64,000 bases of DNA from contig JAMPIV010010594.1 in the NCBI GenBank assembly GCA_024509875.1, positions 612,792 through 676,791 on the forward strand, written 5' to 3'. The DNA is from Oreohelix idahoensis. Taxonomy: Eukaryota; Mollusca; Gastropoda; Stylommatophora; Oreohelicidae. The translations under genes were made by a program, and so were the position numbers. This document shows positions 1 to 10,380 of this stretch, piece after piece; position 1 is the stretch's first letter; each line of letters begins with the position of its first letter. Under the pieces are notes generated by a model that searched no databases, was not told the DNA's origin, and saw only the letters and a list, made by a program, of their open reading frames with translations.

Positions 1-141
1 TGCGTCCAAAGCAACTCACACTGCATTGTGCACGTCAGTGCGTGAATCAATCGAACGCACAAATAATAAAATATATAAAGACTGGTGCGTACATTTGGCA
101 GGACCGAAGACTACCCCCTTAGGTAATAAATGTACGTAACA
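1..141 (-). repeat. 3' LTR, partial (5' part of the LTR only)
   Basis: This matches 8105-8246 almost base for base. It ends at the boundary with the purine tract at 142-163. The rest of this LTR lies to the left of the window. Confidence 0.9.
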
Positions 142-163
142 GCTCCCTTATCACCTCCCCTTA
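142..163 (-). other. Polypurine tract of LTR element 1
   Basis: On the minus strand this stretch is AAGGGGAGGTGATAAGGGAG followed by C and then the LTR start TGTTACG. A purine run abutting the 3' LTR is where plus-strand DNA synthesis is primed in LTR elements. Confidence 0.8.
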
Positions 164-1041
164 AAAAAATTAATTCTATTAATTTTTTTGAACTTAATAC
201 CCGAGAGAGGTGAGTCAAAACTACCACAAGATATGAAATGCATAAAGTTATATCATATTAAGAAAAGAATATTAAACGAAATCAATATAACTAAATGATA
301 GTATGCATTAAAGCACACATCCACAAACGACCTACTTTGGAACGATGTGGTAAAACAAGTTTGAAAATGAAAAATGAAAAAAACCATTAAAAAAAAAAGA
401 TGATAATAAAATTCAACTAAGTTTTCAACAAAATTTGAAACATATGATTTCAAAAATGAAAATGAACAGCAACACTGATGATGATCAATGACAAGAGAAT
501 CAATGAAACAGAAAAATTGAAAATACAATGTGCAAAAATGAAGCAATGCAAAATTAAACACTTTAAGAATCAACACACTTAATGTTTTCTAACACTAGTA
601 CGGTTGACTAGTGATCTAACAGTGAGATATCATAACTAAGACCCGTGAATGCAGGTGTTACGTGACAACTAAGAAAGTTAGTATGTGTGTGATCCATAAT
701 CAATTAAATAGATTAAATTGAATTAATCTAATTTATATATTCCTTAATTACTAACAAATAACTAGTTAACAATATATTCTAAATAATTACAATATCACTA
801 TCAATATGTCAATGTTCAGTTTCGACTAGTTAGTAATCGACGAGACAATGTTCTCAATGTTCCATACACGATAAAATATTTGCTCAAACACGATATGTAG
901 TGTAATATGTTCCATAGGAATAACAAATGTATATTTGTCGCTCTTAACAATGTTACCATATTAATAAAAAGTTACTGTAGTACCAATGTTCTCGTTCTAA
1001 TAAAACGTTAATATAGTATCAATAACAATGTACAAAGTTAT
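164..1041. other. AT-rich non-coding tail between pol and polypurine tract
   Basis: About 880 bp downstream of the pol stop codon. It is strongly AT-rich and no env-like or other recognisable protein is visible in either strand. Confidence 0.6.
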
Positions 1042-4000
1042 TCATGTTATCGGTGAGGATGTTCCAACATCTGGAAGTGGTTTAGTTTCGACAAGTTCGC
1101 TTGGGCATCTTGATAGACAGTCTGCGAACACATTCTGCACTCCAGGAATAGCTCGTATCTCAAAATGGAACGGTTGAAGTGCTATAGCGTAACGCGCTGA
1201 CTTTGATGACTTAACGTTCCCTGTATTCAGTGCGGTAAGAGCTTTCTGGTCAGACTCCACCACAAAGTGTGATCCGAGGAGATAACGTTCCAGTTTTGTG
1301 ATTGCCCAGACAAGAGCAAGGAGCTCTTTATCCAGAACGGAATATTTCGTCTCGCTCGGCGTGAGCTTTCTGGATACGTACATAACCGGAAATAAGGTGC
1401 CGTTATATTCCTGCATCAAAACTGCAGCAATAGCGTAAGAACTTGCATCACTGCGGAGAATGAAGGTGAGATTTTTGTCAGGCAACCTCAAAAAAGGTGC
1501 ATTTGAAAAAAATTGTTTTATATAGTCTAACGCCGTTTGGTGATCCTGCGACCACTTTATTACATTAGATGTGCCTTTCTTCAGTAGAGACGAAAAAGGT
1601 GCAGTTATAGTAGACAAATGAGGGATGAATTTTGAATAGAACTGTATTAGTCCTAAAAGCGACCTAACTTGTTTTTTTGTCTTAGGTGCTGAGATGTTTA
1701 AAATTTTAGAGACGTTACTGTCTTCTGTATACATGAAACCATGACCTATGCGGTGACCCAGAAATGAGATGTCATGAAAACCGACAAAAGCCTTTGAAGG
1801 TTTCGCTGTTAAGTTATAATCCCGTAAGGTAGAAAGTAAAGATTTTAAACCCTGAATATGTTCATCCCAAGAGTCACTGAAAAGACAGATGTCATCTATA
1901 TAAGTAATGACATCGGGACGATGAGACAATATGCGGCGCATCATGCGTACAAAGGTAGCTGGCGCATTCATTAACCCGAATGGCATAAAATTCCATTGAA
2001 AAAGACCCCGTGGTGTCGAGAAAGCGGTGAATGGCTTTGCTTTAGGAGTGAGTGGCACTTGCCAATATCCCTTTGAAAGGTCAAATTTCGAAAAGAATGT
2101 AGCATGAGATAATCTCTCCAATAAGTCATCTAAAAGAGGTAATGGTTCCGCATCGAATTTTGTAACTTTGTTTAATTTCCTGTAATCTACGCAAAGACGT
2201 ATATTGTTGTCTTTCTTCCTAATGATTACCATGGAAGAAGAATATGGTGATGAAGATGGTTCAATTATATTTAATTGGAGCATCTCATCCAATTCCTTAT
2301 CAACCTTATCACGAAAGTGTAAAGGAATAGGATATGGGCGAACTCGAATAGGCGTATCGTCAGTCAGAATAATGTCATGTTGGATGACTGACGTATGACC
2401 TGGGATGTCAGTGAGGACATCCTCATACGAGTGTAGAATATTAGAGACTTGCTGACGTTGATCAGCCGAAAGAGTAGATGAGATCGTAACATCATTCCAT
2501 TTCTCAGTGGAATGGAGTGGTACAACTGGTATTGGTAGTTGTACATCATCGAAAGAAGATTCTTCTTCTTGGATGACTGACAAACTAGAATAGTGTTGAA
2601 TAGGAGGTGTAGGATCGTCAGTTGCCTGAAACACTGACTGTAGATAATCAGGACGTGAGTAATACTCCTTCAACATGTTAATGTGGAAGGTTTTATGTTT
2701 ACCATTAACATCAACGATGTAGTCGACATCGGATATTCTTGAGATGATCCTGAAAGGACCTCTCCAGGTAATTAAAAGACGATTGTTATGCGCAGGTAGT
2801 AAGACAAAAGCTTCATCACCAGGTATGAGCTGGCGAAGACGTCTATACTTGTTTGCAAATAGACGAGCTTTTTCTTTGGCTTGTTCAGATGATGCAGTAG
2901 CTAGTCTACAAGCATCTATGATTCTCTTTCTCAGAGAGATCACATACTCATAAGAGGATTGAGTTTCCTCTTCAATATTCTCGTCAACCAATAAGTCGTG
3001 GATTAACGACATCGGACCGCGTGGTTGCATGCCAAAAACAAGCTGGAATGGAGAAAACCCCGTTGCTTGATTTTGTACTTCGCGATACGCAAAGAGACAA
3101 GCGGGTAGGACCCGATCCCAGTCTTGGGGATGGTCTTGAGTCATCTTACCCAACAACTGCTTGAGTGTCCTATTGAGACGCTCAATTAACCCATTTGACA
3201 TCGGATGATAAATAGAACTAAGAGATCTGTCTATACCTAATGTCTTCATAACTTGAGACATGGATTCAGAAATGAACTGAACCCCATGATCCGACAAGAT
3301 TTTCCGTGGAAAACCAATGCGTGAGAAGATTAACATCAATGCCTCTGCTACACTGGCAGATGAAGTGTTCTTGAGAGGGATGGCCTCAGGCCAACGAGTG
3401 CACATATCAATGCACGTAAGGATATGCGTATGCCCTCTAGCAGATGGAAGCATCGGACCAATAATGTCAATGGCCATTTTATCAAATGGTCTAATCGGGA
3501 TGTCCGCAGCTTGAATAGGAGCCGCATGAAATGGACCCCGTACCTTAACTTCCTGACATATCAAACAGGACCGACAATAGAGAGTGATGTCCCTATGGAC
3601 GCCTGGCCAGTAGAATGCCGAAAGCACTCTGGATTTGGTACGCGAAAAACCCATATGGCCCGCACATTGCGAGTCATGCGCATGTCGTAATATACGAGAT
3701 CTCATAGAGGATGGGACTAAGATCTGATAACATAAGGATGAATCCTTTTCCCGTATTACTCTCACCAAAATCCCATTTTTAAGTATAAAGTCATGTCTAG
3801 ATTTTGCAAGTTTGTTGCTTGTATTCTTTTTGTTAACATACTGAAAAATTTTTTTTAATGAATCATCATTCTTTTGCAATGTTGCAAACAACTCCCGTGA
3901 AATAGGAGCATCATCATCACAAGTGGTATGAACTGTAGGTTCAATAGGTGTATCATGCGACATATTAGTAGCTTGCGCTCTAGTCACTACTGCATTTGCA

Positions 4001-5934
4001 GTTTGAATATGTCGCTCTTCCCATTCAGCTATTTGCTGTGGTGTACACTCTTTAATACCATGTATGCGACCAAGTATTAAATCACAAATTGGATTCGGAA
4101 GAAGACATGCTTGGATCTTTCCTGAAAAAAATGGTGTATGAAGTGTTATAATGGCTGTGGGAAATGTTTCCACAGTTCCGCCAAACGTCACACATTTCAC
4201 AACCCTGCCCGTCGCACAACTAGGGTCGATCAGCGAAGTCCGGACGCCCACAGTGGTACAACCTGAGTCAAATAGGAGAGAGCATGAAATATTGTTAACA
4301 AATCCTCTGTTAAACTTAAGAGAGCCCTGTCCCTGGTGTACTGACGCAGCAGTGGCCGTACAGACTGCAGGTAGACTAGGCAAGGTATGTCCGCAACGCA
4401 GCGTCGTGATCGCCTTAGGCTGGAAAAGAGTCGAGCATTCTGGACAGTCTTTCACCTGGGTACAATCAAGAGAACAAGACATAGCATTGTGAGTTTCAGT
4501 TACTTTACCCTGTTCAATGTTAGCCTGTGTATCACTTAAAGCGACATTAGAATGTCTACCCGTATTATTTGACGATCTATCTCTGCGACGCGATCGATTT
4601 TGATTATTTGCATTAAAATTGCTACAATTGTCATTTCTGCTAGAGTTAAAATTTGGATGAGTCCGATAATTTGTATAATTAAAGTTATGATGTTCTTTAA
4701 AATTTTTATTCCAAGAACCTTGTCTGTTTTGTGGACCCTGAGATCTTGATCTCCAGTTTTGTTTATTATAATGTCCTTGATTATTTTTAAAATTATTGTT
4801 ACCAAAATCTTGTGATCTGTGAGTTTGGTTCCAAGAAACATTAAATGGAGCAGATTGTTGAAATTGCTTCCCTTTGTAAAAGTTATCATTGTTAAAATTG
4901 TAATTATTTCCCTTATTGACATACCTGTCAGCACTAAAGGAACGATTTCGTGAAAAATTGTTTTGTTGTGCTGCAAAAGCAACAGGCAATTCATTCTTAA
5001 TCTGTGCGTTACTTAGATCCATGTTTGGGTGAGCAGTACAAAAATTTTTTGCATGTTCTTCTAAATTTTTCATTGATAAAGGTTTCCGTTCGTGTAAAAA
5101 TGCGAGAAATGTAGGATTTACAGACGATAGTACCTTATCGCGCATCAGTAAATCGAAGAGACCTTCATATGACTTTTCAATTTTGGATAATTCAATCCAT
5201 CTTTCTAGTGTTAGTCGTATTTGTGACAGAAAATCATTGAAATTTCTGCTAGATTGGGGTAGTAATGTATGAAATCTTAAACGATATTCGTCTTCTGTCA
5301 TTTGGAATTTTTGCAGAAGTGCTGCTCTAAGAGCATTATAGTCATTTTTCTCACCAATGCTGGTGGTATGATAAACTGCTAATGCATCCCCTGTAAGTAA
5401 TCTGGATAAATATGTACAGTATAGCGCTTTATCCACGTTATAAGATCCACAAGTGGCCTCAAACCTATCTAGGAAGAATATTACGTCATCAGACGGGGGA
5501 TTAAATTTTGGTAATTTAAGGTGAATTTCCTTAAAATGATCCTGTCTGGATGGAGTTTGGCTTTCAAAAGTTCTCTGAGAATTAGCTTCCTGAGTAAACC
5601 TAATTCTCTCATATTCTGACTCTGCTAATTTCAGTTCATGCTGTCGTTTTTTTTCATTCTCTTCCATCTCAAGCTGAAGTCGTTTTACATTTTGTTCAGC
5701 TATTAATCTCCTCTCTTCTATTTCTTTTTGTTTCTGTTCCATTTCAATTTTAAGTCTTTCTTCAGACTCCTTTTGCTTAACTTCCATTTCTTTTTGTTTC
5801 TGTTCTGCTTCTCGCTGAAATCGTTTATCTTCTAATTCAGCGGCTAATCTCATTTTTTTCTCCTCTTCCTCAGCTATAAATTTCCTCTTCTTTTCATTCT
5901 CTTCCGCCTCAATCCTTTTTTTGATCTGCCTCAA
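1042..5934 (-). CDS. Gag-Pol polyprotein: Gag, protease, integrase, RT, RNase H
   Basis: One open frame of 1630 residues. In order: a Lys/Glu-rich coiled coil (about 1-120), a capsid-like Gag core, an Asn/Arg/Phe-rich basic stretch (about 330-470), a C-x2-C-x13-C-x-H motif (near residues 495-515), an aspartic protease with DSG in LLFDSGCTT (near 555), integrase HHCC zinc site (about 748-795), integrase D, D and E in AIDIIGP, LSDHG and NGLIERLN (about 825, 881, 915), then RT with CVDYRKLNK (near 1250) and YIDD (near 1345), and RNase H starting LRSDASS (near 1497). There is no separate pol frame, so Gag and Pol are fused. The order integrase then RT is like Ty1/copia, but the RT and RNase H sequences are of gypsy type, as in Gmr1. 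The frame is entered at a non-ATG codon because a frameshift separates it from the true N-terminus at 6088. Confidence 0.93.
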   Translation of the reverse strand: MRQIKKRIEAEENEKKRKFIAEEEEKKMRLAAELEDKRFQREAEQKQKEMEVKQKESEERLKIEMEQKQKEIEERRLIAEQNVKRLQLEMEENEKKRQHELKLAESEYERIRFTQEANSQRTFESQTPSRQDHFKEIHLKLPKFNPPSDDVIFFLDRFEATCGSYNVDKALYCTYLSRLLTGDALAVYHTTSIGEKNDYNALRAALLQKFQMTEDEYRLRFHTLLPQSSRNFNDFLSQIRLTLERWIELSKIEKSYEGLFDLLMRDKVLSSVNPTFLAFLHERKPLSMKNLEEHAKNFCTAHPNMDLSNAQIKNELPVAFAAQQNNFSRNRSFSADRYVNKGNNYNFNNDNFYKGKQFQQSAPFNVSWNQTHRSQDFGNNNFKNNQGHYNKQNWRSRSQGPQNRQGSWNKNFKEHHNFNYTNYRTHPNFNSSRNDNCSNFNANNQNRSRRRDRSSNNTGRHSNVALSDTQANIEQGKVTETHNAMSCSLDCTQVKDCPECSTLFQPKAITTLRCGHTLPSLPAVCTATAASVHQGQGSLKFNRGFVNNISCSLLFDSGCTTVGVRTSLIDPSCATGRVVKCVTFGGTVETFPTAIITLHTPFFSGKIQACLLPNPICDLILGRIHGIKECTPQQIAEWEERHIQTANAVVTRAQATNMSHDTPIEPTVHTTCDDDAPISRELFATLQKNDDSLKKIFQYVNKKNTSNKLAKSRHDFILKNGILVRVIREKDSSLCYQILVPSSMRSRILRHAHDSQCAGHMGFSRTKSRVLSAFYWPGVHRDITLYCRSCLICQEVKVRGPFHAAPIQAADIPIRPFDKMAIDIIGPMLPSARGHTHILTCIDMCTRWPEAIPLKNTSSASVAEALMLIFSRIGFPRKILSDHGVQFISESMSQVMKTLGIDRSLSSIYHPMSNGLIERLNRTLKQLLGKMTQDHPQDWDRVLPACLFAYREVQNQATGFSPFQLVFGMQPRGPMSLIHDLLVDENIEEETQSSYEYVISLRKRIIDACRLATASSEQAKEKARLFANKYRRLRQLIPGDEAFVLLPAHNNRLLITWRGPFRIISRISDVDYIVDVNGKHKTFHINMLKEYYSRPDYLQSVFQATDDPTPPIQHYSSLSVIQEEESSFDDVQLPIPVVPLHSTEKWNDVTISSTLSADQRQQVSNILHSYEDVLTDIPGHTSVIQHDIILTDDTPIRVRPYPIPLHFRDKVDKELDEMLQLNIIEPSSSPYSSSMVIIRKKDNNIRLCVDYRKLNKVTKFDAEPLPLLDDLLERLSHATFFSKFDLSKGYWQVPLTPKAKPFTAFSTPRGLFQWNFMPFGLMNAPATFVRMMRRILSHRPDVITYIDDICLFSDSWDEHIQGLKSLLSTLRDYNLTAKPSKAFVGFHDISFLGHRIGHGFMYTEDSNVSKILNISAPKTKKQVRSLLGLIQFYSKFIPHLSTITAPFSSLLKKGTSNVIKWSQDHQTALDYIKQFFSNAPFLRLPDKNLTFILRSDASSYAIAAVLMQEYNGTLFPVMYVSRKLTPSETKYSVLDKELLALVWAITKLERYLLGSHFVVESDQKALTALNTGNVKSSKSARYAIALQPFHFEIRAIPGVQNVFADCLSRCPSELVETKPLPDVGTSSPIT

Positions 5935-6088
5935 ATTGAATTTTTTCTAGTCTTAAAGTTTCTAACTTTCTCTGTTCGGCTTCTATTTCTTGAGCTTTCC
6001 TATATTCTGCAAGTGCAAATGTTTTTGCTTCATCAGGAGCCATCTGAAGAGCTTTTGCTTGCTTAATGAAATAATCTAGTGAATACAT
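5909..6088 (-). pseudogene. N-terminal piece of Gag, separated by a homopolymer frameshift
   Basis: An ATG at 6088-6086 opens a 59-residue frame whose Glu/Lys-rich end runs into the main polyprotein. It shifts frame in a run of seven T on the plus strand (5916-5922). A similar N-terminus (aromatic LEYF/LDYF-like start, then a Lys/Glu/Gln-rich helix) is seen in the third LTR element near 60930, which supports this as the real start. The indel could be a genuine inactivating mutation or a homopolymer sequencing error. Confidence 0.75.
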
Positions 6089-8104
6089 TATGCTTTATAA
6101 GTAGTCACAATACTCTTGATTTATAAAAATGATAATTAATCAATATAAATTAGTTAACCTTGTTATTATAACAAGTGTTCTTCGTTCCTGTCCTTAGAAC
6201 GGTATAATGTTATCATATAATTATTAAATATGTTATTAATCAATAAATTTATGTAATCAAATGTCATGAAATGAACAACGTGACAAACAATAGAAACAAT
6301 ACCGACAAGACACGATAATCAAAGACGATAGAAAACAGTCGCAGAAATCCAATAAAAATAAAAATGTGAAACTAAAAATAGAATGTCGTAAAGAGTTACG
6401 ATGATAACTGCGATCAAATAATCAACAAGACAATAGACAACACAGTGTAAAAACATAGGTTTTGTAAAAAACTGAACGACAGGAAAGGTGAGATGGACGC
6501 AAAATACAAACAAAATTCATCATAAAACTAAATTACGAATAAAAATAACTGCGAAAACAACAAGTAAACGTGACGAAACAGCTAAACAGATACTATTATA
6601 AGAAGCAACTAGCGATCGGAACTTCGGCAAGGTTTCTAGCCTTGTACCGGAACTATCGCTCAATTGAAACTTACAAGTTGAGCCCTACAGAACGTCTGAC
6701 GAAGAGCCCGAATTGGCTTCGAGATGGATCTCGTTCGTCAGATCAACCTCCCTACCTCCCACGACAAATGAACAACATATAACATATAACAAGGAAAATA
6801 TAAATATGGACATAATTATTTAAGGCACAGCTAAACGTAATAAAGGGTACAACGACAACACGTTATACTCATCTCGCGTGCAGGAAAAAAAACCAATGTG
6901 CCTCGTCTCCGTGTATGTACGTGTGAGGATAAAATACTTCGTTCTGAGTTATTAGACCACAGCTTGCACGTAATAGTGACAAAGAGATGATCCCAAGATG
7001 TTGTCGCCTTGAAAGTTCAGATCTTCAGATGATCCCAAGATGTTGTCGCCTTGAAAGTTCAGATCTTCCATTAATGATAATTGTATTGGGTACGTTTCCT
7101 GTGAAATTCTTGATTTCAAAACCAGACTGGCACACCAATTACTGTTGACTCCGTTTTATGGTTGAGTACAGTTTATACTGGTGAAGAGGTAGCTTAAAAC
7201 GCGAATGGTTAAAATGAACGAATGTCAACAATATTCTTCAAACGAACTTCAACAAGTAGTGTTGAACTGGGTGAACTGGGCAAGTACTGGCAGTACATAA
7301 GTCGGTGATGACTGTACATAGATTTTATTCAACATGACACATACGGAGTGGACAAGACTAACATCGTCACAGGCGCAAAGATCATACATCAGCATAATGG
7401 TAATTACTTTTAAAGTTCCTGAAGATTCTCTACCAATAAAGTCCTCTGACTCAAGTGACTAAGGATCACAAAACTGTTACCGTATAATATTCTTCTCATT
7501 CAAGTCCATTGACCTTCCTTCAAGGACGTCTATCATGGTAACGTATTCATACTCCAGGATAAAATCTTCCATATCATACTTCACAATCCCATACGTTCTC
7601 CAAAACATAACGTTAGATAGCATATAGTTTCAAACAAAGTCATACACGATAATACGAACAGGTTAGAGATTCCAGTTGACTAACCTCTCCCATTCTATGC
7701 CACGCTTCTGGCATTGTTGAATGTACGGCATATAAAATATGAAGCATACGAATAAATAAACTGGTTTACACGTAGGTATTATTCCTCTACGGTAATCTAA
7801 TATGACCACCGACTCCGTCTGTCCATTCTAGGAAATTACATGCTAAGATGACTTCCCGCTAGACTACAACTGGGAGCGGCCTGATACTTTAGTTTACGGC
7901 AATATATATACAAATATAACCGGGGCGACACTTACATGATCCTTCCATCATTGGCTTCGTCAAGAATACCAATTGAATCAATATAACATACTGGCTTATA
8001 CAAAACTGCCAGACAATTCCAATAATATATATCTCTCGGACATAACAAAGTCCGCACTGCCCCGTTCAAAACATGACGTCACAATCCCCAAACTAGGTTA
8101 CCCG
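6089..8104 (-). other. 5' leader and inner part of 5' LTR of element 1
   Basis: About 2 kb without coding signal. The LTR/leader boundary and primer-binding site lie here but cannot be set, because the partner LTR is cut by the window edge. A 42-bp direct tandem duplication lies at 6985-7068. Confidence 0.55.
6985..7068. repeat. 42-bp tandem duplication
   Basis: Two adjacent copies beginning AGATGATCCCAAG, essentially identical, in the LTR or leader of element 1. Confidence 0.9.
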
Positions 8105-8246
8105 TGCGTCCAAAGCAACTCACACTGCATTGTGCACGTCAGTGCGTGAATCAATCGAATGCACAAATAATAAAATATATAAAGACTGGTGCGTACATTT
8201 GGCAGGACCGAAGACTACCCCCTTGAGTAATAAAATGTACGTAACA
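8105..8246 (-). repeat. 5' LTR (its 5' part) of element 1
   Basis: Direct match to 1-141. On the minus strand it starts TGTTACGTACATT and contains a TATA-like TTTATATATTTTATTA, a plausible core promoter for the element. The flank after 8246 leads into the ZBED-like remnant, so the element inserted just upstream of it. Confidence 0.88.
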
Positions 8247-8269
8247 AACACATAGTACAGTTAGTGCTA

Positions 8270-9360
8270 GTTCTAAAGCAGTCGTGCACCAGTATAATAA
8301 AGACTATTTGTCCATCGGATCCATTTCAACTGGAGAAGAGCAGCCATGTCCTAAGTGTGTTGTTTGTGGTGAGAACCCGGCAAACCAAGCTATGGTTCCA
8401 AGTAAGCTGAAAAGACATCTTTACTCAAAGCACTTACATGTATGCGAGAAACCAAATGAATATTTTAATAGGCTTACAGCTGATCAAACATGCCAGGCTA
8501 AACATGTGACTGAAATCACAACTATTTCTGACAATACTCAAGAAGCAAGCAATGCTATTGCTGATCTTGTGGTAAAGAAAGATGAATCACATACAATTGC
8601 TGAGTGAGTAATTTACCAGCATGCTGTAAAATTGTAAATATTACAATTGCAAGAAATATGAAAAAGAGATTTTGAAAATCTCTATGTCTGATAACACTCT
8701 TAGTCGGCGTATACAAGACATGTCTCAAGACGCTGAGTCACAAGTGATAGCTAACATTAAAGAAGCCAATTTGTTTTGTTTCTTCTTCTTCTTCTTCTCC
8801 TTCGTACACTCTCAGACGTCCACTTGAATGTTCTCAAAGAAAGCAGTAGTCAGTTTGAGGCTATTTGAATCCCCGTAAAGCTTTTCCACGAAAGGAGCTG
8901 GCGTCGGCCATTTGTTTTGTTTGACATCCAGTTGGATGAGTCAACTGGCATCACTGGAAAAGCGCAACTCCTGGCATTCAGTAGGTTTGGATGTAATGGA
9001 GACATCATTAAACAGTTTTTATTTTGTAAAAACTTCCAGAAAGAACAAAGTGCCAAGGCATTCTTGATGTTATCTACAGTTATTTCAGTTCTCACAATTT
9101 GTCATGGAAATTATGCATCAGCACGGACGGTGCACCCTCTATGTCGGGAAGCCTGAAAGAATTTGTCGCACTGGCCAAGCAAATGAACCCTGACATTGTC
9201 TTTACACACTTTCTAGCACAGAGAAGCCCTAATTTCAAAATCAGTGGTACCTCAGCACCCAAAAATACTGGATGAGATGATTAAAATGGTTAACTACATC
9301 AAGAGTAGGCCATTAAAATCGAGGTTATTTTTAGCAATGTGTTCTTCCATGAAGGCTGCT
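8270..9360 (+). pseudogene. ZBED/hAT-derived transposase-like gene, decayed
   Basis: 8284-8607 encodes a BED-type zinc-finger region: CVVCGEN, then AMVPSKLKRHLYSKH, the C-x2-C...H-x4-H arrangement found in domesticated hAT (ZBED5-like) proteins. 8917 onward resumes with FDIQLDESTGITGKAQLLAF, the RNase H-like transposase segment of the same family, and recognisable sequence continues in shifted frames to about 9360 (GSLKEFVALAKQMNPD, then MIKMVNYIKSRPL). There are stops and frameshifts, and a SINE-like insertion at 8782-8906 splits it. It is a pseudogene or dead transposon, not an intact host gene. Whether it was once a single-copy ZBED gene or a mobile hAT cannot be told. Confidence 0.82.
8782..8906 (-). 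mobile_element. 125-bp SINE-like insertion with GAA tail
   Basis: It interrupts the ZBED remnant. It is flanked by an imperfect 16-17 bp duplication (GCCAATTTGTTTTGTTT at 8765-8781; GCCATTTGTTTTGTTT at 8907-8922) and begins on the plus strand with (TTC)n, a GAA-type 3' tail on the minus strand. The body is not recognised. The tail resembles those of the elements at 46.2 and 47.3 kb, but the head differs. Confidence 0.78.
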
Positions 9361-10006
9361 CTCACACAACCCCCACAGCACACAGAAGTGAGGTAGCTGT
9401 GTGGAGGGCGGATGCTTTCAAGGTTCTATGAATGTCATAGGATTTTTTAAAAATAAATGATGTTTTTCCAATGATATCTCATTTCTATAAATGGAATAAT
9501 AACAAATATGAATATACATTTTTTAAAAATCTTTTGAAATCCAGAACATTATTTTTAAAAATAACACAATGATTAGAATCTTAGCCACTGAATTTTTAAA
9601 TACAATCTTAATACTAGTTTTGTTTTAATGATAAAATATCTCCTTAAAAAAACTGATGGTGTGCCTTGACAATTTTAGCAACTTGTTCAGTGTGCCATGA
9701 GCTGAAAAAGGTTGATGTACAGGGAGTTGATGGGAAGTGATGATGATAAACTGACTGGAATTGTCATCCTACATGCAGAGGAGTTCTGTGGGGGATGACA
9801 ATGTGGAAGATAGAGAGAATAGTGGCAGACACTTAGGGAAAACATGTATTATAGAGAGAATAGAAATGAAAAGCAGAAAGAAAGGGAGAAATTTAAAAGC
9901 GACAGGAAACGGGGAAAGAATAAGAAGTGGGATGCAGAAAGGAAGAAAGCTGGCAGACGTAAGAGAGGCAAGCCAGAAATGATGTTAAAATTGCTGAATC
10001 TTTAAC
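9361..10006. other. No recognisable feature
   Basis: Intergenic or intronic sequence. Short open frames here show no family resemblance. Confidence 0.5.
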
Positions 10007-10173
10007 CTTTTCGTTATAAATCTCCATGTAAGAGAAAGTCACTGTGTGCTGTGGATGTTCTTCCAGGTCTTTGCTGGCATGTTCTTCTTTCTCAATGCAA
10101 GTAAACAGGGATTTGACCACTCGAGGTATGATTCCTGGATCTGCCCTCACACCCAGCATGGTATGTGTTTTAC
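10007..10173 (-). CDS. Kinesin motor-domain exon (KIF22/Kid-like), downstream exon
   Basis: The minus-strand acceptor CTTAG at 10178-10174 is followed by codons completing a P-loop, GKTHTMLG, then PGIIPRVV and FSYMEIYNEK, the classic kinesin block after the Walker A motif. The exon ends at AAG before a possible GT donor (10006). It is 167 bp: two bases to complete a split Gly codon, then 55 full codons. The phase matches the exon at 11065-11192, so the two join as GPTGAG-KTHTMLG. Kinesins are microtubule motors; the spacing and the GPTGAGKTHTMLG wording are closest to kinesin-10 (KIF22/Kid, chromosome arm movement), but a short segment cannot fix the subfamily. No later exons were found at lower coordinates, so the gene may be a fragment or its remaining exons lie outside the window. 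Confidence 0.85.
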
Positions 10174-10380
10174 CTAAGACGAGACGGGATAAGACTTAAG
10201 CACTGCTTCTAATGATCACATTAAGTTTATGATGTCATAAACATCAACTGTTTTAGCTCGTGCCCTCAAACCCAGCATGGTATGTGTCTTACCTAAGACG
10301 AGATGAGACTTAAGCACTGCTTCTAATGATCACATTAAGTTTGTGATGTCATAAACATCAACTGCTTTAGCTCGTGACCT
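10143..10380. repeat. 119-bp tandem duplication spanning a kinesin exon start
   Basis: Two adjacent copies with a period of 119 bp (10143-10261 and 10262-10380), differing at a few positions and by a small indel. Each copy holds the minus-strand splice acceptor and the first codons of the exon at 10007-10173, so the upstream copy is a decoy acceptor plus a short pseudo-exon. Confidence 0.88.

Larger units (their letters stand above)
1..8246 (-). mobile_element. Gmr1-type Ty3/gypsy LTR retrotransposon (outer LTR cut by window edge)
   Basis: Seen: a direct repeat of about 141 bp links 1-141 to 8105-8246, with one substitution, a swapped dinucleotide and one indel. Between them lies a long minus-strand gag-pol frame and a purine tract next to the left repeat. 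The repeat ends in TAACA on the plus strand, so the LTR begins TGTTACG on the element's sense strand. The left LTR starts before the window, so its full length, the inner edge of the right LTR and the target duplication cannot be read. Known: an integrase-before-RT order within Ty3/gypsy is the hallmark of the Gmr1 group. The near-identical LTRs and one long open frame suggest a fairly young insertion; one homopolymer frameshift probably inactivates it. Confidence 0.93.

Noticed and set aside
164..1041. Possible env gene downstream of pol in LTR element 1
   Set aside because: AT-rich with only a short low-complexity frame on the minus strand; no signal peptide plus transmembrane arrangement.
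6800..7140. Candidate primer-binding site (plus-strand CCA followed by TG) for element 1
   Set aside because: Several CCA triplets fit equally well and the inner LTR edge cannot be fixed without the full partner LTR.
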